From assembly GCA_031266955.1 (NCBI GenBank), contig JAISAA010000080.1:1-6004 (forward strand): a DNA stretch of 6,004 nt, given 5' to 3'. Positions 1-5,817 of the stretch are shown here, one piece after another (position 1 is the stretch's first letter; each line of letters starts with the position of its first letter). The position numbers were made by a program, and so were the translations under genes. A model generated the notes under the pieces. The model was not told the DNA's origin, searched no databases, and worked only from the letters and a program-made list of their open reading frames with translations. Source of the DNA: Oscillospiraceae bacterium. Lineage in GTDB: Bacteria > Bacillota > Clostridia > Oscillospirales > Oscillospiraceae.

Positions 1-1905
1 CCGGCGGAGCTGCCGGAGGCGGAAGCGTTTTTCGACAGGCCGGAGGTGGAAACGGCGCTCGCGCTTTTATCGGTCATAGACAATCCGCGCGACGATATAG
101 CGCTTATCGCCGCGCTGCGCTCACCCGCCTACGCTTTCACGCCGGGCGAGCTGGCGGAAATACGCCTCAGCCGCCCGGACGGGGATTTCTACGACGCGCT
201 TGTTTTATACGCCGGTTCCGACGAAAAATCGCGACGCTTTCTCACGGAGCTCGAAGACTTCCGCGCGCTCGCGCCGGAGCTCGGCGCGGAGCGCACGCTG
301 TGGCTTCTTTACAACAGGACGGAGCTTCCGGCGCTTGTGAGCGCCGAGACGGTAAGCGGGGCGGAGCGCCGGGCGGGGCTTATGCGGCTGATAGAATATG
401 CCCGCGGGGCGGCGGCGACGGGGCGCGTAAGCCTGTTCGATTTTCTGCGATTTGTCCGTAAGCTCCGGGAGCATAACGCCGGTACGGACGCGGCATCCTC
501 TTCTTACGGTGGGACCGGCGCCGTGAGGATAATGACGGCGCACAAATCGAAAGGGCTTGAATTCCCGATAGTTTTTCTCGCCGATATGTCAAGACAATTT
601 AATTTCACAGACTCGCGCGAAAAGCTGTTGTTCCACCGCGAGCTCGGCGTCGGCCCTAAGCGGGTCGATCTCGAACGGCGCATCGAATATCCTACGCTCC
701 CGCGCCTCGCTATAGCGCGAAAGCTCGCGGACGAAACCATGTCGGAGGAATTGCGCGTACTGTACGTCGCGATGACGCGCGCGCAGGAAAAGCTGATAAT
801 TACATACGCGTCCGGCGGCGCGGAGGATACGCTGGCAAAGCTCGCGCCGCACGTTCGGCAGTTTGACGCTTCGCGATTTAACGCTTCGCAAGTTGGCGCG
901 CGCATCCCTCCGTACATTCTGTCGAAGCAAAAAAGCGTCGGAGATATTTTACTGCTGTCGGCGCTCGCCCGCCCGGAGGCCCGCGCTATGTTCGACGAGC
1001 AATCGCGTTCTGTGACCGAAGTCGCCCGTTACGGGCGACCGGGCGTAGCCCGTAATTTTGATTGGGATATGCGCCTCATACGCGTCGGGAAGGAGAATGT
1101 GTTTTCGGCGCGCGGTGAATCGACAGCTTCATTGAGCCCCGAAAAAGAGCTTCCCGCGCCGCCGTCAGAGCAACAGCCGCCGCCCGCTCTCGTATACCCA
1201 TACCCGAAAGCGCCAGAGCTGCCGTCCAAGCTCACAGTCACGGAGCTGAAAAACCGCAGAGTTGATTTAGAAGCGCGCGCAGACGCGCTTCCAATTGAAG
1301 CGACGCGCGAAAATGAGCACAAAACGCCGCACGCGCGCCCCGATTTCATAACTCAAAGCAGCGCCCTCACGGGCGCGGAGCGCGGCACGGCGCTCCATCT
1401 CGCGATGCGCCGGCTGGATTTTCGCGAATACGCCGGGGAGGAAGAGGTGCGGCGCGAGCTCGACTCACTCGCCGCCACCGGCTATCTCAGCGCGCGCCGG
1501 CGCGAGGCTGTGGACGAGGCTAAAATACTGCGCTTCCTGCGCTCGACGCTCGGCGCGCGGGTCATCAGCTCTGGACAGAAATCTCCGGAGCTTTTCAGGG
1601 AATTTAAATTTTCGGTTTTTGTCCCGGCGGAAATGTATTTCCCCGGCGGCGGGAAGGATGAAATTATGCTTCAGGGCGTCGTTGACCTCGCGTTCCGCGA
1701 AGCCGAACCAAACGGGGGCGACGGGCTTGTGATCGTCGATTTCAAAACCGACCGCATAGCGGGCCTCGCCGCGCTGCGCGAAAAAACCACGCTCTATACT
1801 CCGCAGATCGAGGCGTATATGAGCGCGATGGAACGCGTCACCGGACTGCGCGCGCACGAGGGGATTTTGTACTTTTTCGATGCCGATGAGGCGGTGCGCG
1901 TTTGA
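1..1905 (+). CDS. addA: ATP-dependent helicase/nuclease subunit A (AddA), C-terminal half, 5'-truncated by window edge
   Basis: AddA pairs with AddB to unwind and resect double-strand breaks up to a Chi site before RecA loading in the cytoplasm. The frame is open from base 1, so the gene starts upstream; 634 codons are visible of a protein usually about 1,200 residues long. In order: the AddA-typical stretch around LLSVIDNPRDD (67-111); UvrD-family motif V, VRIMTAHKSKGLEF (523-564); motif VI, EELRVLYVAMTRAQEKL (745-795); a poorly conserved, Pro/Glu-rich linker (about 900-1330); then the RecB-type nuclease, with GTALH (His 1396-1398), GVVD (Asp 1684-1686), VDFKTD (Asp 1738-1740, Lys 1744-1746) and QIEAY (1804-1818). 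All catalytic residues expected in the family are present. The gene ends in TGA followed at once by in-frame TAG. addB would be expected upstream but is outside the window. Unusual: a compound palindrome sits within the linker (1021-1055). Identification is secure. Confidence 0.96.
   Translation, partial: PAELPEAEAFFDRPEVETALALLSVIDNPRDDIALIAALRSPAYAFTPGELAEIRLSRPDGDFYDALVLYAGSDEKSRRFLTELEDFRALAPELGAERTLWLLYNRTELPALVSAETVSGAERRAGLMRLIEYARGAAATGRVSLFDFLRFVRKLREHNAGTDAASSSYGGTGAVRIMTAHKSKGLEFPIVFLADMSRQFNFTDSREKLLFHRELGVGPKRVDLERRIEYPTLPRLAIARKLADETMSEELRVLYVAMTRAQEKLIITYASGGAEDTLAKLAPHVRQFDASRFNASQVGARIPPYILSKQKSVGDILLLSALARPEARAMFDEQSRSVTEVARYGRPGVARNFDWDMRLIRVGKENVFSARGESTASLSPEKELPAPPSEQQPPPALVYPYPKAPELPSKLTVTELKNRRVDLEARADALPIEATRENEHKTPHARPDFITQSSALTGAERGTALHLAMRRLDFREYAGEEEVRRELDSLAATGYLSARRREAVDEAKILRFLRSTLGARVISSGQKSPELFREFKFSVFVPAEMYFPGGGKDEIMLQGVVDLAFREAEPNGGDGLVIVDFKTDRIAGLAALREKTTLYTPQIEAYMSAMERVTGLRAHEGILYFFDADEAVRV
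1021..1055. repeat. Compound palindromic element inside the addA linker
   Basis: Two overlapping 8-bp perfect inverted repeats can be read. The first is GTCGCCCG (1021-1028) with CGGGCGAC (1032-1039) around a 3-nt loop. The second is TTACGGGC (1029-1036) with GCCCGTAA (1048-1055) around an 11-nt loop, which itself contains CGGGC-GTA-GCCCG. The two folds are mutually exclusive because they share 1032-1036. GTCGCCCGT (1021-1029) also recurs as GTAGCCCGT (1045-1053). The reading frame continues through it as VARYGRPGVARN. The dense symmetry in a non-conserved linker suggests an inserted REP-like or palindromic element, but chance in GC-rich coding DNA is possible. Confidence 0.5.
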
Positions 1906-1953
1906 TAGCGCGACCGCGCAGCATTGAAAAAATGCTCGCAATTCCCGTTTCGG

Positions 1954-1962
1954 TGTGATAAT
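1954..1962 (+). promoter_or_regulatory. Probable extended -10 promoter for ogt
   Basis: TGTGATAAT provides a TG-n extended -10 element ahead of GATAAT (1957-1962), about 55 nt upstream of the ogt start codon. This is the most AT-rich part of the 112-nt gap after addA. No good -35 lies at 16-18 bp: TTGAAA at 1924-1929 is 27 bp upstream, too far. Extended -10 promoters can work with a weak -35, so this is plausible but unproven. It would make ogt and its downstream neighbours a separate transcription unit from addA. Confidence 0.45.
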
Positions 1963-2017
1963 ATAAGCGGAGCGGCGTTGCCGCCAAGCTTTGAAATTCG
2001 TTGTGAGGAGAGTCGAA

Positions 2018-2557
2018 ATGTTTTACTCAACCGCTTACCGGTCGCCTGTCGGCGCGTTAACGCTTGCAAGCGACGGACAAAGTCTCGTCGGATTATGGAT
2101 AGAGGGGCAGAAATATCACGGGGCTGCCATTCGCGAGCCGATGACCGAGCGCGACGGCGTTCCGGTATTCGGCGCGGTCAAAGAATGGCTTGACGGATAT
2201 TTCGCGGGGGAAAAGCCCGATGCCTCAAAACTGCCGTTAGCCCCGATCGGAAGCGAGTTCCGCCAAGGGGTATGGGATATTTTGCGGTCGATCCCCTACG
2301 GCGAGGTCACCACCTACGGAAACATCGCCGGGAAGCTGTCGTTGAAGACGGGCAAAACGAGTATGTCGGCACAGGCTGTCGGAGGCGCGGTCGGGCATAA
2401 TCCTATCTCGATCATCATCCCGTGCCATCGCGTCGTCGGCGCAAGCGGAAGCCTGACGGGCTATGCCGGAGGTATCGGGACTAAGCGCAAGCTGCTCGAA
2501 TTAGAAGGCGTCGATATGTCCGGCCTGTTCGTTCCCCAAAAGGGGACGGCGCTGTGA
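2018..2557 (+). CDS. ogt: Methylated-DNA--protein-cysteine S-methyltransferase (Ogt/MGMT)
   Basis: A suicide repair protein that moves the alkyl group from O6-alkylguanine (and O4-alkylthymine) onto its own active-site cysteine. The 179-residue length is normal. Residues 1-75 form the small variable N-terminal domain. Residues 78-165 are the conserved C-terminal domain, with the DNA-binding helix-turn-helix region FRQGVWDILRSIPYGEVTTY (81-100), the IIIPCHRVVG active site (nucleophile Cys136, codon 2423-2425) and the SLTGYAGGI loop. The ATG at 2018 was chosen over an in-frame TTG at 1991 because GGAG (2007-2010) lies 7 nt upstream and the family begins with a short stretch such as FYSTAYRSPVGALTL. 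Unusual: the position of the human AGT arginine finger, 17 residues before the cysteine, is Gln119. It is probably the first gene of a cluster with the pseudouridine synthase 43 nt downstream. Confidence 0.95.
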   Translation: MFYSTAYRSPVGALTLASDGQSLVGLWIEGQKYHGAAIREPMTERDGVPVFGAVKEWLDGYFAGEKPDASKLPLAPIGSEFRQGVWDILRSIPYGEVTTYGNIAGKLSLKTGKTSMSAQAVGGAVGHNPISIIIPCHRVVGASGSLTGYAGGIGTKRKLLELEGVDMSGLFVPQKGTAL

Positions 2558-2600
2558 CGTCTGTTCGGGCGCGTTTTAACGATAGCTGGAGGGGCTCCGA

Positions 2601-3311
2601 ATGGCGCTGCGTTTACAAAAAATACTCTCGGAGCGCGGCGTAGCGTCGCGCCGCGCCGCGGAGCGGCTTATCGCCTCCGGGCGCGTGACGGTGAACGGCG
2701 CTGTAGCCGAAATTGGAATGTCCGCCGACCCGGAGCGCGATGAAATACTCATAGAAGGCAAGCCGCTGCCTCCGGAAACGGAGCGCCGGTACATAATGCT
2801 CAACAAGCCGCGAGGCTATGTCACGACGATGTCCGACGAGCGCGGGCGAAAGACGACGGCGGAGCTGACCGCGGACTGCCCGGAGAGAGTTTATCCAGTC
2901 GGGCGGCTTGATATGGACTCCGACGGTCTTTTGATAATGACGAATGACGGAGAGCTCGCGCATAAGCTTATGCACCCCTCGCACGGTATAAAAAAGACGT
3001 ATCGCGTCATCGCTGAAGGCGACGTCGCGGCGGCGCTGCCGGTCCTGAAAGCCCCGATCGAGATAGACGGACGGGAAACGCTTGCGGCGGAGGTCAGTGT
3101 AAACGGCGGAGAGCTGACGGTCACGATATCCGAGGGGCGCAACCGCCAGGTGCGACGTATGTGCGAGGCGGCGGGGCTGCGCGTCACGCGGCTGACCCGG
3201 ATATCGGAAGGCGCGCTTGAGCTCGGAGGACTAAAGACCGGCAAGTGGCGATATCTCACGCCACAAGAAGTAAAATCGGTGGAATCGGCGGAACCAATGG
3301 TGTCAAGGTGA
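2601..3311 (+). CDS. rluB: RluB/RsuA-family rRNA pseudouridine synthase
   Basis: Isomerises a specific uridine of ribosomal RNA to pseudouridine; the closest characterised group (RluB) acts on 23S rRNA near the peptidyl transferase centre. Length 236 residues, normal for the family. An S4 RNA-binding domain (about residues 3-50, LQKILSERGVASRRAAERLI) precedes the catalytic domain. The latter contains LNKPRGYVTT (68-77), the signature VGRLDMDSDGLLIMTNDGEL with catalytic Asp104 (codon 2910-2912), KKTYRV (131-136) and the C-terminal EGRNRQVRRMCEAAGL motif (178-193). The start is well supported by GGAGGGG at 2588-2594, 6 nt before the ATG. It lies 43 nt after ogt and stops 8 nt before the flavoprotein start, so the three are probably co-transcribed. 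The exact target uridine cannot be told from sequence alone; RluB is favoured over RsuA by similarity to Bacillota homologues. Confidence 0.92.
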   Translation: MALRLQKILSERGVASRRAAERLIASGRVTVNGAVAEIGMSADPERDEILIEGKPLPPETERRYIMLNKPRGYVTTMSDERGRKTTAELTADCPERVYPVGRLDMDSDGLLIMTNDGELAHKLMHPSHGIKKTYRVIAEGDVAAALPVLKAPIEIDGRETLAAEVSVNGGELTVTISEGRNRQVRRMCEAAGLRVTRLTRISEGALELGGLKTGKWRYLTPQEVKSVESAEPMVSR

Positions 3312-3319
3312 ACACTGCG

Positions 3320-4546
3320 ATGTACGATGCAGCCGTAGTCGGCGCCGGCGCCGCCGGTATGATGGCCGCTATCACGGCGGCGGAGCGCGGGAAGTCCGTT
3401 CTGCTTATCGAGCCGGGAGAGATTTTCGGAAAAAAGCTGCGAATTACGGGAAAAGGGCGCTGCAATCTCACGAACAACTGCGACTGGCGCGAGGTCATCG
3501 CGAACATCCCGACCGGAGGAAAATTCCTGCAAAGTGCGATCCACGCGTTCCCGCCCTCCGGCGCGATAGAATTTTTTGAAAAACTAGACGTACCGCTGAA
3601 AACCGAGCGCGGGCGGCGGGTCTTCCCCGTTTCGGATAAAGCCGGCGACGTCGCCGACGCGCTTGCCCGCCGCATAGAGCGGCTTGGGATAACAGCTCTG
3701 CGCGCCCGCGCCGCGCGCGTTTTTACGGAAAACGGCGCCGTGACGGCGATCTCCGCGGGGAAGAAAATACTCTGCGGCGCCGTGATCCTCGCGACAGGCG
3801 GCCTGTCGTACCCGCAAACCGGCTCGACGGGCGACGGATATAAAATGGCGGCGGAGCACGGGCACACCATAATTACGCCGAAGGCGTCGCTCGTGCCGCT
3901 TGAGTCGCCGGACGCGTTTTGCGCGCAGCTCACCGGTCTCACGCTGAAAAACGTGCGTCTTACGATAACGGACGGCGGGAAAAAGCCTGTTTTTTCCGAC
4001 TTCGGAGAGCTGCTTTTCACGCATTTCGGCATCTCGGGCCCGCTGACGCTCTCGGCCTCCGCGCATATGCGCGAGCTCAAATCGCGCGAATGCCGCGCCA
4101 TTGTAGACCTAAAGCCCGCGCTGAGCGAGGATGTGCTCGACGCCCGCGTTTTGCGCGACTTTGATAAATCCAAAAACCGCGATTTCGCGAACGCGCTGGT
4201 AGGGCTCGCGCCCCGCGTTATGCTCCCCGTGCTCATCGCGCGCAGCGGCATAGACCCCGCGAAAAAAGTAAACTCCGTAACGCGCGAGGAACGCCGCCGC
4301 CTGACCGAGCTTTTGAAAAGCTTCGATATCCGGATATCCGGCGCGCGCCCCGTCAGCGAGGCCGTGATAACATCCGGCGGCGTGGACACAAAAGAAATCG
4401 TCCCCGCGACGATGGAATCAAAACTCGTCCGCGGCCTGTTCTTCGCCGGCGAAATAATAAACGCCGACGCCTACACCGGCGGCTATAATCTGCAAATAGC
4501 GTGGGCGACGGCCGTAGCCGCCGCCCACGCTATTTGCAGATTTTGA
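3320..4546 (+). CDS. BaiN/YhiN (HI0933-like) family NAD(P)/FAD-dependent oxidoreductase
   Basis: A flavoprotein of the HI0933/YhiN family, which databases also label BaiN-like or aminoacetone-oxidase-family; for most members, including this one, the substrate is unknown. The 408-residue length fits. Visible are the N-terminal dinucleotide-binding fold (YDAAVVGAGAAGMMAA, residues 2-17, with Glu31 ending strand 2), the family signature KKLRITGKGRCNLTN (38-52), LATGGLSYPQTGSTGDGY (157-174), THFGISGP (234-241), a second FAD-contact region VITSGGVDTKEI (349-360), and the C-terminal LFFAGEIINADAYTGGYNLQIAWATA. ATG 3320 is preferred because MYDAAVVGAG matches family starts and AAGGTG (3305-3310) lies 9 nt upstream. 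GTG 3308, which overlaps the upstream TGA as GTGA, is an alternative adding four residues. Clustering with an rRNA pseudouridine synthase gene is common in Bacillota. Unusual: codons 390-408 form one long perfect hairpin (4487-4542). A specific bile-acid role should not be assumed. Confidence 0.93.
   Translation: MYDAAVVGAGAAGMMAAITAAERGKSVLLIEPGEIFGKKLRITGKGRCNLTNNCDWREVIANIPTGGKFLQSAIHAFPPSGAIEFFEKLDVPLKTERGRRVFPVSDKAGDVADALARRIERLGITALRARAARVFTENGAVTAISAGKKILCGAVILATGGLSYPQTGSTGDGYKMAAEHGHTIITPKASLVPLESPDAFCAQLTGLTLKNVRLTITDGGKKPVFSDFGELLFTHFGISGPLTLSASAHMRELKSRECRAIVDLKPALSEDVLDARVLRDFDKSKNRDFANALVGLAPRVMLPVLIARSGIDPAKKVNSVTREERRRLTELLKSFDIRISGARPVSEAVITSGGVDTKEIVPATMESKLVRGLFFAGEIINADAYTGGYNLQIAWATAVAAAHAICRF
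4487..4542. terminator. 21-bp perfect inverted repeat at the 3' end of the flavoprotein gene; candidate intrinsic terminator
   Basis: Left arm 4487-4507 is the exact reverse complement of right arm 4522-4542 (21 bp). Inside, after one A-C mismatch, CGGC (4509-4512) pairs with GCCG (4517-4520) around a CGTA tetraloop, so almost the whole 56 nt folds. The 3' arm runs into ATTTTGATT, a short broken T-tract, with the TGA stop at 4544-4546 immediately after the stem. It lies between two convergent genes, consistent with transcription termination, mainly on the plus strand; the minus-strand exit (GATTATAGCC) is poor in U. Termination is inferred from the structure; the hairpin itself is directly visible. 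The unusual part is that it lies wholly within coding sequence. Confidence 0.65.
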
Positions 4547-4656
4547 TTGCATTTGCGGCGCATACGCGCCGTGCGCGTGCGGAGCGCGCTATTTCACCCT
4601 CATATAGTCCGCTATTAAACGTACTCGCGCCACACACACCACAAGCACAAAGCCAA
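4547..4656. other. Convergent intergenic gap between the flavoprotein gene and gpsA
   Basis: No gene is supported in this 110-nt stretch. It holds a small hairpin, CGGCGC (4556-4561) with GCGCCG (4566-4571) around ATAC, and a C/A-rich segment (about 4628-4660). Neither strand shows a U-tract after the hairpin, so it is not a convincing terminator. No clear terminator for gpsA was found here; the larger hairpin at 4487-4542 may serve both genes. Confidence 0.5.
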
Positions 4657-5676
4657 CTACCCCATAAAGCTCGCCTCCGTTTCACTTCTGCGCGTCCGCG
4701 TCATAAGCTCGCGTATGGCGGCGCGGGCATCTTTATTTTCATACAGCACGCTGTAAGCCTCCGCGCAGATCGGCATATCGACGCCCGCGCGCCGCGATAA
4801 GTCGTGAGCCGCCTTAGCCGCGTAATAGCCTTCGACGACGGCGCCGACCTCTTCCATAGCCTCACCCGCGGATGCGCCGCGGCCTATGAGCACGCCCGCG
4901 CGCCTGTTGCGCGAGTGGCGCGACGTACACGTTACGATAAGGTCGCCCAGACCGGCGAGCCCCGCGATAGTTTCGCGCCGCCCGCCGAGCGCGAGCGTCA
5001 AATGCGCGATCTCAGCGAGCCCGCGCGTGGCGAGCATCGCTATCGTGTTGTCCCCGAAGCCCAGCCCGTCGCATATTCCGGCGCAAAGCGCGATGACGTT
5101 TTTCAGCGCGCCGCCGAGTTCCACGCCGATGACGTCGTCGGACGTGTACACGCGGAAATATTCGTTCATAAAAACGTCTTGGATCGTCTCGGCGGCAAGC
5201 TTATCGCGCGAGGCGGCGACGCACGCCGTCGGTATTTTCCGCGCGACCTCTTCCGCGTGCGCCGGCCCGGAAACTGACGCGATAGCGCGGTTTTTCCCGA
5301 AAATATCCCGCAGCACTTTTGAGAACAATCTCGAGCTATCCGGCTTGTCGCCTGAATCAATTCCTTTAGTGCAGCAAACGATCATACACTCCCGCGGTGC
5401 GTTTTTCAGCAAAAGCTCCGCCGCGCCGAGCAGCGCCGTGGACGCCGTTGCGAGAACGGCGAGCTCCGCGCCTTCCGCCGCCTCCGCGGCGTTTTCCGTT
5501 ATATCGATCCCGTCCGGAATTGTAACGCCGGCGAAGCGCGGGTTCACGCGCGAGACCGAAAGCTCCCGAGCGAGCTCCGGTGAAGACGAGCGCAGCGTGA
5601 CCGCGTGACCGTTGTCCCGCAGCAGCGCGGAGAGCGCGATACCCCACGCGCCGGCGCCAAAAACCGTTGTTTTCAT
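4657..5676 (-). CDS. gpsA: NAD(P)-dependent glycerol-3-phosphate dehydrogenase (GpsA)
   Basis: Reduces dihydroxyacetone phosphate to sn-glycerol-3-phosphate, the backbone for bacterial phospholipids, in the cytoplasm. From ATG 5676 the protein is 339 residues, typical for GpsA. The N-terminal Rossmann fold begins TVFGAGAWGIALS (4-16, GxGxxG at 7-12). Further landmarks are TKGID (103-107, Lys104), SVSGPAHAEEVA (134-145), the GGALKNVIALCAGICDGLGFGDN signature (188-210, catalytic Lys192) and GLAGLGDLIVTCTS (239-252, Asp245) followed by SRNRRAG. The frame stays open 23 codons upstream, but MKTTVFGAG is the usual N-terminus and the promoter would place the transcript start at about 5698, excluding the longer form. 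AAGGATGG upstream is a somewhat distant ribosome binding site (11-14 nt). An in-frame ATG at 5691 has no properly spaced site. Strand 2 is followed by LRSSSPEL instead of the common LW-x-R type sequence. The gene faces the flavoprotein gene and diverges from rpsO. Confidence 0.95.
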   Translation of the reverse strand: MKTTVFGAGAWGIALSALLRDNGHAVTLRSSSPELARELSVSRVNPRFAGVTIPDGIDITENAAEAAEGAELAVLATASTALLGAAELLLKNAPRECMIVCCTKGIDSGDKPDSSRLFSKVLRDIFGKNRAIASVSGPAHAEEVARKIPTACVAASRDKLAAETIQDVFMNEYFRVYTSDDVIGVELGGALKNVIALCAGICDGLGFGDNTIAMLATRGLAEIAHLTLALGGRRETIAGLAGLGDLIVTCTSRHSRNRRAGVLIGRGASAGEAMEEVGAVVEGYYAAKAAHDLSRRAGVDMPICAEAYSVLYENKDARAAIRELMTRTRRSETEASFMG

Positions 5677-5704
5677 AAAAATCGTGACCATCCTTTTTGC
5701 GTGT

Positions 5705-5733
5705 ATTATAGCACGCGGGAATCCTCCGGTCAA
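5705..5733 (-). promoter_or_regulatory. Sigma-A type promoter of gpsA
   Basis: Read on the minus strand, TTGACC (plus-strand 5728-5733) and a perfect TATAAT (5705-5710) are separated by exactly 17 bp. The predicted transcript start, about 7 nt beyond the -10, is near 5698, giving a 5' UTR of roughly 22 nt before the gpsA ATG. It matches 11 of 12 consensus bases and is the strongest promoter in the window. Its -35 overlaps the rightward candidate promoter through the palindrome GTCAATTGAC (5729-5738). Confidence 0.85.
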
Positions 5734-5762
5734 TTGACTTTTCAACTCGCACGGAATAATAT
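5734..5762 (+). promoter_or_regulatory. Candidate upstream promoter (P1) toward rpsO
   Basis: TTGACT (5734-5739) and TAATAT (5757-5762) are 17 bp apart. The -35 matches 5 of 6 consensus bases and the -10 only 4 of 6. The -35 abuts the gpsA -35 on the other strand. If used, transcription would start near 5769 and give an rpsO leader of about 140 nt. Weaker evidence than for P2. Confidence 0.4.
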
Positions 5763-5782
5763 GAATTTAATTCAGAAAACGC

Positions 5783-5811
5783 TTTACAAACGCCGCGCGG
5801 CGTGATATAGT
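5783..5811 (+). promoter_or_regulatory. Probable main rpsO promoter (P2), extended -10
   Basis: TTTACA (5783-5788) and TATAGT (5806-5811) are separated by 17 bp, and TG at 5803-5804 makes an extended -10 (TGATATAGT). The region just upstream (about 5755-5780) is rich in A and T, like an UP element, as expected for a ribosomal protein gene. The predicted transcript start is near 5818. The spacer contains a perfect 12-bp palindrome, CGCCGCGCGGCG (5791-5802). Confidence 0.75.
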
Positions 5812-5817
5812 AATCAC

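Noticed and set aside
1920..1936. Small stem AGCATT-GAAAA-AATGCT just after addA, considered as the addA terminator
   Set aside because: Only 6 A/T-containing base pairs, and the sequence after it (CGCAATTCCCG) is not a U-tract; not enough to call a terminator.
1924..2193. Plus-strand 89-codon open frame overlapping the start of ogt
   Set aside because: It lies mostly inside ogt in another frame, has an atypical Cys/Arg-rich composition, no recognisable motif and no ribosome binding site; a shadow of ogt.
2533..2546. TCCCC-AAAA-GGGGA hairpin at the end of ogt, considered as a terminator
   Set aside because: A 5-bp stem with no T-tract, and it precedes the stop codon; rluB follows within 43 nt, consistent with read-through.
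3341..3352. 12-bp palindrome GGCGCCGGCGCC near the flavoprotein start
   Set aside because: It is accounted for by the GAGAA codons of the conserved dinucleotide-binding motif in a GC-rich genome.
3256..4389. Long minus-strand open frame (377 codons) opposite the flavoprotein gene
   Set aside because: Serine/arginine-rich low-complexity translation typical of the antisense of GC-rich codons; the plus strand carries an unmistakable FAD enzyme.
4556..4571. CGGCGC-ATAC-GCGCCG hairpin as a gpsA terminator
   Set aside because: On the minus strand it is followed by CAAATGCAATC, with no U-run; the stem is short.
4886..5608. Plus-strand 240-codon open frame opposite gpsA
   Set aside because: Antisense shadow rich in Ser/Ala/Pro; gpsA on the minus strand shows all family motifs and its own promoter.
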